Positions 62,433 to 64,000 of a DNA stretch of 64,000 nucleotides are shown here, piece by piece (position 1 is the stretch's first letter; each line of letters opens with the position of its first letter). Origin of the DNA: CAXBCP01 sp963974055 (GTDB lineage: Bacteria; Pseudomonadota; Alphaproteobacteria; MPNO01; UBA830); the NCBI GenBank assembly GCA_963974055.1, contig CAXBCP010000011.1, positions 1 to 64,000 of the forward strand, read 5' to 3'. The notes below the pieces were generated by a model. That model saw only the letters and a program-made list of their open reading frames with translations. It was not told the DNA's origin and made no database searches. Both the position numbers and the translations under genes were made by a program.

Positions 62433-63356
62433 ATGAAAAAAATTCTGATGACGGCCGCCGCCGCAATCGTTGCGGCAGGACTTGGATCTGTCGGCGCAAA
62501 GGCGGCGAATATCGGTGTCGCACTTTCGTCCGACACGAATCCTTTCTATATCGCCATGCTCAACGGGATGAAGAAGCGGGCGGCGGAACTCGGGCACACG
62601 GTTTCCGTCGTGAATGCCGAGGAAGATATCGCCAAGCAGCTTAACGGGATCAATGACCTGATCGCCCAGAAGGTCGCCGGCATACTGATTTCGCCGATCG
62701 ATGCGCGGGCGCTGTGTTCGGCCTACTCGAAAGCGAAAAAGGCCGGCATTCCGATGATGTCGATCGCGCGCGGTTCGGCCTGCAAGGCCCAGTTGCTCCA
62801 TATCGCGATCGACGAGGTAAAGGTCGGTCGCGAAATTGCGGCGTGGACCGCGAAGAAAATCGGCGGCAAGGGCAAGGTCGCCATGCTTGCCGGCCCGGCC
62901 GGGGCGCAGGCCTTCATCAACCTTGCGAAGGGTTATGCCGGCGAAATGGCCAAACATCCGGGGATCGACATCGTGTTCCGTCACGAGATGCTGCTGACCC
63001 GCGAAAACGGCCTGAAATTCGGCGAGGACGCGCTGGTGGCGCATCCCGACCTCAAGGCGATCTATGGTGCGAATGACGAAATCGGTCTCGGGGCGGCGCA
63101 GGCCGTTGTCGCGTCCGGGCTGAAGGGCAAGGTCGTCGTGACCGGCATGAACGGGATTCCGCCGGCACGCTTTGCCGTCAAACGCGGAACGATGGGCCTG
63201 ACGGTCGCGCTGAACCCCGTTGTCTGGGGAACGCTGGGCATCAACACGATGGATGCCCAGCTCAAGGGCAAGGCCTTTGACAAGAAGGTCTATGTCGGAC
63301 ACCTGCTGGTCGACAGCGCGAATGTCGACAAGCTGCTGCCCAAGAAAAAGAAGTAA
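62433..63356 (+). CDS. Ribose-type periplasmic substrate-binding protein
   Basis: The 307-residue protein starts at ATG 62433. A signal peptide (KKILMTAAAAIVAAGLGSVG) ends around GAKA. The type 1 binding-protein fold follows: NIGVALSSDTNPFYIAMLNG, then QLNGINDLIAQKVAGILISP and AIYGANDEIGLGAAQAV. It ends in a Lys-rich tail. It completes the three-part importer; because the operon also encodes ring-cleaving dioxygenases, the ligand may be an aromatic or heterocyclic compound or its glycoside rather than ribose. Confidence 0.94.
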   Translation: MKKILMTAAAAIVAAGLGSVGAKAANIGVALSSDTNPFYIAMLNGMKKRAAELGHTVSVVNAEEDIAKQLNGINDLIAQKVAGILISPIDARALCSAYSKAKKAGIPMMSIARGSACKAQLLHIAIDEVKVGREIAAWTAKKIGGKGKVAMLAGPAGAQAFINLAKGYAGEMAKHPGIDIVFRHEMLLTRENGLKFGEDALVAHPDLKAIYGANDEIGLGAAQAVVASGLKGKVVVTGMNGIPPARFAVKRGTMGLTVALNPVVWGTLGINTMDAQLKGKAFDKKVYVGHLLVDSANVDKLLPKKKK

Positions 63357-63410
63357 CCGGTCCGGGGCGGCGGCAGGGCTGTCGCCCCGGTCTTACTACG
63401 GGAACGGAAT

Positions 63411-64000
63411 ATGCCGATGGATACCGAAACACCGCGGGCCGATGCGGGGCTGATCGCAGACCTGGAAGCATCCGACATTCATCCGCTGTGGGACCGGTAC
63501 AAGAAGATCACGCCGATCACGCCGGCCCCGGACGATCCCCCGTTTATCTGGCGATGGAAAAACCTGGCGCCGTTCGCCGCCCGGGCAGCCACCGAGATCG
63601 CCATGGAAGACGCCGAACGCCGCGCGCTGATCATGGCGCATCCGGCATTCGCCGGAAAAACCCAGACCACACACAACCTGCTTTCCGCCTTCACCGTTCT
63701 GGAACCCGGCGACAAGGCGCTGCCGCACCGGCATACAGCCGCCGCGATCCGGTTCTCCACCCGCGCAGAAGGCGCCGTCACCATCGTCAACGGGCGCCGC
63801 TGCGAAATGAAACCGGGCGACCTCGTTCTGACGCCGCCCTGGTGCTGGCACGGTCATATCAATGAATCCGACGGTCGCACCGTCTGGTTCGACGCGGCGA
63901 ATATCCCGCTGATCAACGATCTCGATGTCAATTTCTTCGATCCCGGCAACCGGGACGGCGGCGGCGACAACGCGTTCTGGGAGGTCGACGAGGGCGATGA
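63411..64000 (+). CDS. Gentisate 1,2-dioxygenase-like cupin (partial, runs off window)
   Basis: The open frame from ATG 63411 (after GGAACGGA) continues for 196 codons to the window edge without a stop, so only the N-terminal part is visible. It resembles bicupin gentisate or salicylate dioxygenases. The first cupin has ALPHRHTAAAIRFSTRAEGA with the HxH metal pair, and PWCWHGHINES supplies the third His. The start region LWDRYKKITPITPAP and WRWKNLAPF fit the family. These enzymes open the ring of gentisate to maleylpyruvate. It lies 54 bp after the binding-protein gene and is the sixth gene of the operon. Confidence 0.85.
   Translation, partial: MPMDTETPRADAGLIADLEASDIHPLWDRYKKITPITPAPDDPPFIWRWKNLAPFAARAATEIAMEDAERRALIMAHPAFAGKTQTTHNLLSAFTVLEPGDKALPHRHTAAAIRFSTRAEGAVTIVNGRRCEMKPGDLVLTPPWCWHGHINESDGRTVWFDAANIPLINDLDVNFFDPGNRDGGGDNAFWEVDEGD

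Overview
This 64 kb window is GC-rich chromosomal DNA, most likely from a free-living alphaproteobacterium, perhaps a marine or soil member of the Rhodospirillales. The evidence is hopanoid genes (hpnH, hpnB, hpnC), two TRAP/TAXI uptake systems, a plcP-agt-like lipid-remodelling pair, dense packing with ATGA-type overlaps, and many GTG and TTG starts. The assignment rests on gene content, not on a marker gene. I see no rRNA, tRNA, CRISPR array, insertion sequence or phage gene. Nearly all genes look intact; the last one runs off the right edge.

Layout. 0.1-4.9 kb: an M24-family hydrolase with an altered metal site, then E1-alpha/E1-beta/E2 of a 2-oxoacid (acetoin/pyruvate-type) dehydrogenase without E3. 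4.9-8.6 kb: a LacI regulator divergent from a beta-hydroxyacid dehydrogenase and two tandem TauE/SafE exporters, with a near-perfect LacI-type operator between them. 8.7-14.5 kb: a split hopanoid locus (hpnH; hpnB-hpnC) enclosing small stress-type membrane proteins, a PhyH-type dioxygenase and a PagL-like outer-membrane protein. 14.5-20.7 kb: RraA-like aldolase, PrpF-like tautomerase and cysteine hydrolase, an Asp-box propeller, and acyl-CoA genes. 20.7-28 kb: Na+/solute symporter, lipid kinase, PlcP-like phosphoesterase with an adjacent glycosyltransferase, MscS channel and cysS.

28-46 kb: an accessory catabolic stretch of small hydrolases (isochorismatase, cupin, class II aldolase, HyuA/HyuB, SDR, FAH, VOC, GST) around a 1318-residue multi-PAS hybrid histidine kinase. 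46-56 kb: a complete TRAP transporter (small permease, large permease, receptor), a three-subunit molybdenum hydroxylase, and a TAXI-TRAP system. 56.5-64 kb: a universal stress protein, a TetR regulator, and a divergent six-gene operon. That operon encodes a NicX-like ring-cleaving dioxygenase, an alpha/beta hydrolase, a ribose-type ABC importer and a gentisate 1,2-dioxygenase-like cupin cut by the window end.

How the parts may work together. Much of the window looks like import and ring-cleavage capacity for aromatic or N-heterocyclic acids feeding short-chain acid and CoA metabolism. The lipid genes look like membrane maintenance: hopanoids, plus phospholipid replacement under phosphate limitation. 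The most notable non-coding signals are the LacI operator at 6089-6104; two perfect DnaA boxes and Pho-box-like repeats between the lipid kinase and plcP; a promoter-operator pair between tetR and the nicX-like gene; and two stacked inverted repeats in front of the TRAP genes.
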